Positions 21,047-23,788 of a DNA stretch of 23,788 bases are shown one piece after another. The notes under the pieces were generated by a model. That model saw only the letters and a list, made by a program, of their open reading frames with translations. It had not been told where the DNA came from and did not search any database. Made by a program: the position numbers and the translations under genes. The stretch lies in the NCBI GenBank assembly GCA_049999765.1, contig JBNGIQ010003951.1, forward strand, positions 1 through 23,788, written 5' to 3'. The stretch is from Phaeoceros laevis (taxonomy: Eukaryota; Anthocerotophyta; Anthocerotopsida; Notothyladales). Each line of letters opens with the position of its first letter. Within the stretch, counting starts at the first letter, position 1.

Positions 21047-22150
21047 TTTTACACCGCCTGGCAAAAATAGACCTCCAGCAAGCAGTAAGAAAAGACGCCG
21101 AGCAGCTTCCTTGCTACTCTAAACAGCAGCTCCTTGCTACTCTAAGCAGCAGCTTTCTTCCAGTAGCATTCCCAACATCATTCTGAATTCTCCCTGAGAC
21201 GTCGAACTCTTCCCAAGCACACAGTTCTTAGCAGACACCTTCTCACACTCCAAGCCTCTGACCAATCTCGTCTCCACAGCAGCTCCAGACGCTCCTGCTC
21301 CTTGTAACAGCAAAGAGCAGCACTAACGCGGAGGTTCATAGCAACTTCAGGTCTCCATCTTGGCCTTTTTCCACGCATTCTGACCAATCAAACTCCTCGT
21401 TCAAGCAGTAATTTCAGGGCATCGGAGCTGCCCGGTCCACAAGCCTGCAAATCTTGCCGCATTCATCACAGTTTTTCCGGCTTGACCGGCCTGCGCAAAT
21501 CCGCCAGATCTGTCTTGTTCCGTGTTCCCTGAGGCTTCAACAGCCTCGGAACTCCCCGAACCGTGTTCCAGACCATATTTTGGCGCGGAACCAGGAACCA
21601 ACAACCGGCACGCGTCGGAATCAGCAGATTATGTTGAGCACGCAACGGCATGAAGTGCGCACACGCCTAACCGGTAGGGAGTCTGCAGACTCTGCACAGC
21701 CAGGCGCACTCCGTTTTACCGGTTTGAAGGACGAAGGATTCCGCCACTTACAACCCGGTCCAGCCGGTCTCCACACGTGCAAATGCCGTGGAATCGCATA
21801 GCGAAAAAACACTTGGCTGCGGGGGGGGCCGCCCTAGCGGCATGCCACCTGCCATGGCCATCCATCCTCTCCACTGTCATGCGGTGGACCTGGCTAGGAG
21901 TAGTTAAGTACTTAAACGGCATTTTGTAATTAGATGAGGGGCAGTTAGGTGATTAGCATGTGGCTGCATACTAGTGTTCGGGAGGGTAAAAGGTCCAAGC
22001 GACAGTCTTGTATACACCACCTTCTCTCTTCACCATCTCCCTCTAGCGTGTACGCTCTACTTTCTACCGCCAACGCGGAAGCGTAAGCTATACGCACGGG
22101 CTTAAAACTGGCGTACATTGGCGTACGTTTCCGGATGGGGTAGACTCCTA
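21047..22150. other. Upstream region of the ABCB29-like gene
   Basis: This stretch should contain the 5' UTR and promoter of the leftward ABCB29-like gene. It includes a 23-bp tandem duplication (21108-21153) and a run of nine G at about 21822-21830. Frames of 60-115 codons lie on both strands at 21,450-21,900, overlap each other and resemble nothing, so I read them as chance. Confidence 0.5.
21108..21153. repeat. 23-bp tandem duplication in the ABCB29-like 5' leader
   Basis: Two adjacent copies, 21108-21130 and 21131-21153, both beginning tccttgctactctaa and differing by one base (aaacagc versus aagcagc). They sit 62-107 bases upstream of the start codon. Confidence 0.85.
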
Positions 22151-22190
22151 TTTATTGTTTAATATAAGACACTAGTATATACTATATACC

Positions 22191-22206
22191 CCGTCGAATT
22201 CGACGG
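22191..22206. repeat. 16-bp perfect palindrome
   Basis: The sequence ccgtcgaattcgacgg equals its own reverse complement. It sits between an AT-rich tract (tagtatatactatata) and the cc-atc microsatellite. It could be a protein-binding site or chance; nothing else supports a role. Confidence 0.6.
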
Positions 22207-22338
22207 CAAGCAGCCGTCCCTCCACCCATCCCATCCATCCCCATCCATCTGTGTAGAACCCTAAATCTATCTCACCCATCCCATGAATCCATCCCATCCC
22301 ATCCATCCAATCCACCCATCCTTCGCATCCATCTCATA
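22207..22338. repeat. (CCAT)n / CCATCC microsatellite tract
   Basis: Repeated ccatccatcc, acccatccc and ccatccaatcc words run across about 130 bases, with an interruption around 22250-22275. The strand is strongly pyrimidine-biased. It ends in short T runs at about 22340-22360. Confidence 0.8.
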
Positions 22339-22525
22339 GATTTTTTTTGCTTTTTTTAGGGGAGCTCATGCTATCCATTAGATAAAGCTACATATGCTTT
22401 CACATTTACTTCTATAAGCAAGCCACCTAGGTAGGGCAAGCCAAGTTTTGACTCAAGACATTGCCATGGAACCTGGGCTTCTGGTCCTAAACGACGAGGG
22501 GTCAGCCAGAAAGCCATGGATACCA

Positions 22526-22562
22526 TCTTGAGCCTCAAAAACACCTCTTGAGCCTCAAAAAC
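22526..22562. repeat. Period-20 tandem duplication
   Basis: The 17-base word tcttgagcctcaaaaac occurs at 22526-22542 and 22546-22562. It is followed by a second small repeat of aaatgagaag. Confidence 0.85.
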
Positions 22563-22780
22563 TAACTAAATGAGAAGCTAAATGAGAAGTAGAGTACATG
22601 ACCCAGTAGTCGGATCGCAATGCTGGTATTTCCGGATATTTAAAAATAGAAATTCATAAGATATTCAGATCGAGGCGAAAAAAATCCAAACTTTCACCAA
22701 ACACGCGTCGCATGTAGGAGAGCTTATTTTTGAAAGAATCATGAAGATTGGCTGCCTAGACCGCCCTATGTGGCAGCTTA

Positions 22781-22820
22781 AAATATTAGTATAGTGGTTA
22801 AAATATTAGTATAGTGGTTG
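22781..22820. repeat. Period-20 tandem duplication (AT-rich)
   Basis: Copies of aaatattagtatagtggtta lie at 22781-22800 and 22801-22820, with one difference at the last base. Confidence 0.85.
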
Positions 22821-23288
22821 GAGACCGCCGGATGCAGACACGACCATTTCCGGATCACTGACAACCATCAAGCGTGTGAGTGTGGCCCGTGAGTGGCTCT
22901 TTGTTATAGCTTTGGGGATCCCGCGCGTGAGAGTCTCCCGCCGGACTCACACGGCAAGTGAGTTTGGCGGCATCAATCCCGTAATACCCACGGATCCGCC
23001 ATCCGGAAAACAAGTCATCCGGAAAATACCAACATAGCGATTCCGAAAAATACCAGCATGGCGATCCTACTATTGGGCCAGGTACCACCACGGCGAAAAA
23101 CTAACTAATGAGAAGTAAAGTTACTAAACCACCCTGGCGAGTTTCTTTGCACAAAACATTCCACTTTAGCCACTATGAGCTCGTCCTCTAAGGATCTAAC
23201 TATGGCATACGAGATGATGCACGATTGGGTGAACCTGGAAATAACACTATGAGGAGGTTCGCCCAACTTCAAAATACCTATTTCCTAA

Positions 23289-23331
23289 GTTCGCCGATCT
23301 ACGTTTTTCCTTATTTTAGGGCTCGGCGAAC
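23289..23331. repeat. Inverted repeat, 9-bp arms
   Basis: gttcgccga (23289-23297) pairs with tcggcgaac (23323-23331) across 25 bases. A further ggttcgcc lies just upstream at about 23249-23256, so the same motif occurs three times in 90 bases. Confidence 0.55.
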
Positions 23332-23625
23332 CATGAAATAGCGTTTCGCCTAGGTGCTGCATCACGCGGGACGAAACGTGTTGGGCAAGAGTGCCACATG
23401 ATGCAGAGTTCTACAAACCTGGAAATAGCCACATGGCAATCTGCCCGTGGCGCTATCTCTCGACGTGGCTTCGCTCCCGTGGCAGGCGACCGACAGAGTC
23501 GCTGCTGCAAGCAGGTAAGGTCGACGTGCCGGTACAGGCCTGCCAGCACGGCCATCCCGCGAAGTCCGCGCTGGCTGCTCAATTCTGGCTGCTGGATATG
23601 CGGCCTTCGGAGCTGCGGGGGCTAC

Positions 23626-23659
23626 TGGGCATGGCGGCCTGATGGGCATGGCGGCCTGC
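23626..23659. repeat. Period-17 tandem duplication (GC-rich)
   Basis: tgggcatggcggcctga at 23626-23642 is repeated at 23643-23659 with one change at the final base. Confidence 0.85.
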
Positions 23660-23788
23660 GGGGCTGCGAACTTCTCCTGAGGACCGGAGAGCGGCTGCGC
23701 CATGGCTGGCTGGAGCGAAGGCAAGGGAGCCGCTGCTGGGAGCGGTGATGTCTGGCTTGATGAGGGCCGGAGAAGGTGCCGGGAGCGG

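Larger units (their letters stand above)
22339..23788. other. Terminal region without supported gene
   Basis: No recognisable protein. It contains period-20 tandem duplications at 22526-22562 and 22781-22820, an inverted repeat at 23289-23331 and a period-17 duplication at 23626-23659. From about 23,400 to the end the sequence becomes GC-rich and stays open on both strands for about 120 codons. The minus-strand frame is Ala/Pro/Arg-rich, as expected of GC-biased chance frames. A first exon of a gene lying to the right cannot be excluded. Confidence 0.45.

Noticed and set aside
23362-23748. Frames of about 116-120 codons on both strands at the right end
   Set aside because: GC-rich sequence open on both strands, low-complexity Ala/Pro/Arg composition, no recognised motif; cannot be judged without sequence to the right.

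Overview
This is eukaryotic nuclear DNA, almost certainly from a streptophyte (a charophyte-grade alga, bryophyte or other non-seed plant; the sequence does not settle which). It holds six recognisable protein genes. Five are split by short introns (71-435 nt, mostly 80-190), with canonical GT-AG ends except for three likely GC-AG introns. The plant assignment rests on a full-length PATROL1-type DUF810/MUN protein, a plant-style MLF-like protein, a DUF4504 protein and an ABCB29-like plastid-type ABC half-transporter. I rebuilt each gene model by hand from open frames, splice sites, phase and family resemblance; all six close in frame.

Layout. 1-2108: no supported gene, a few degenerate repeats. 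2109-3906 (-): MLF-like protein, 6 exons, 288 aa. 4289-5697 (+): DUF4504/UPF0739 (C1orf74-like) protein, 6 exons, 297 aa, head-to-head with MLF across 382 bp. 6277-13185 (-): PATROL1-like MUN-domain protein, 26 coding exons, 1132 aa, tail-to-tail with DUF4504. 13186-14866: spacer, presumably the MOB1 3' UTR and PATROL1 promoter. 14867-16200 (-): MOB1, 7 exons, 215 aa. 16623-17765 (+): intronless CDC123, 380 aa, head-to-head with MOB1 across 422 bp. 18103-21046 (-): ABCB29-like half-transporter, 9 exons, 723 aa, tail-to-tail with CDC123. 21047-23788: upstream spacer with microsatellite, tandem duplications and palindromes, no supported gene.

The genes are not one pathway. They are conserved cell-biology genes: secretion/tethering (PATROL1), NDR-kinase co-activation (MOB1), eIF2 assembly (CDC123), membrane transport (ABCB) and two poorly understood families (MLF, DUF4504). 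The most unusual features are at the level of gene expression: three GC-AG introns, a 15-bp-arm hairpin running from the inferred PATROL1 start codon across its first 5' splice site, nested upstream frames whose stop overlaps the CDC123 start as ATGA, and two short divergent promoters. I found no sign of a novel multi-gene system, mobile element with coding capacity, CRISPR array or RNA gene.
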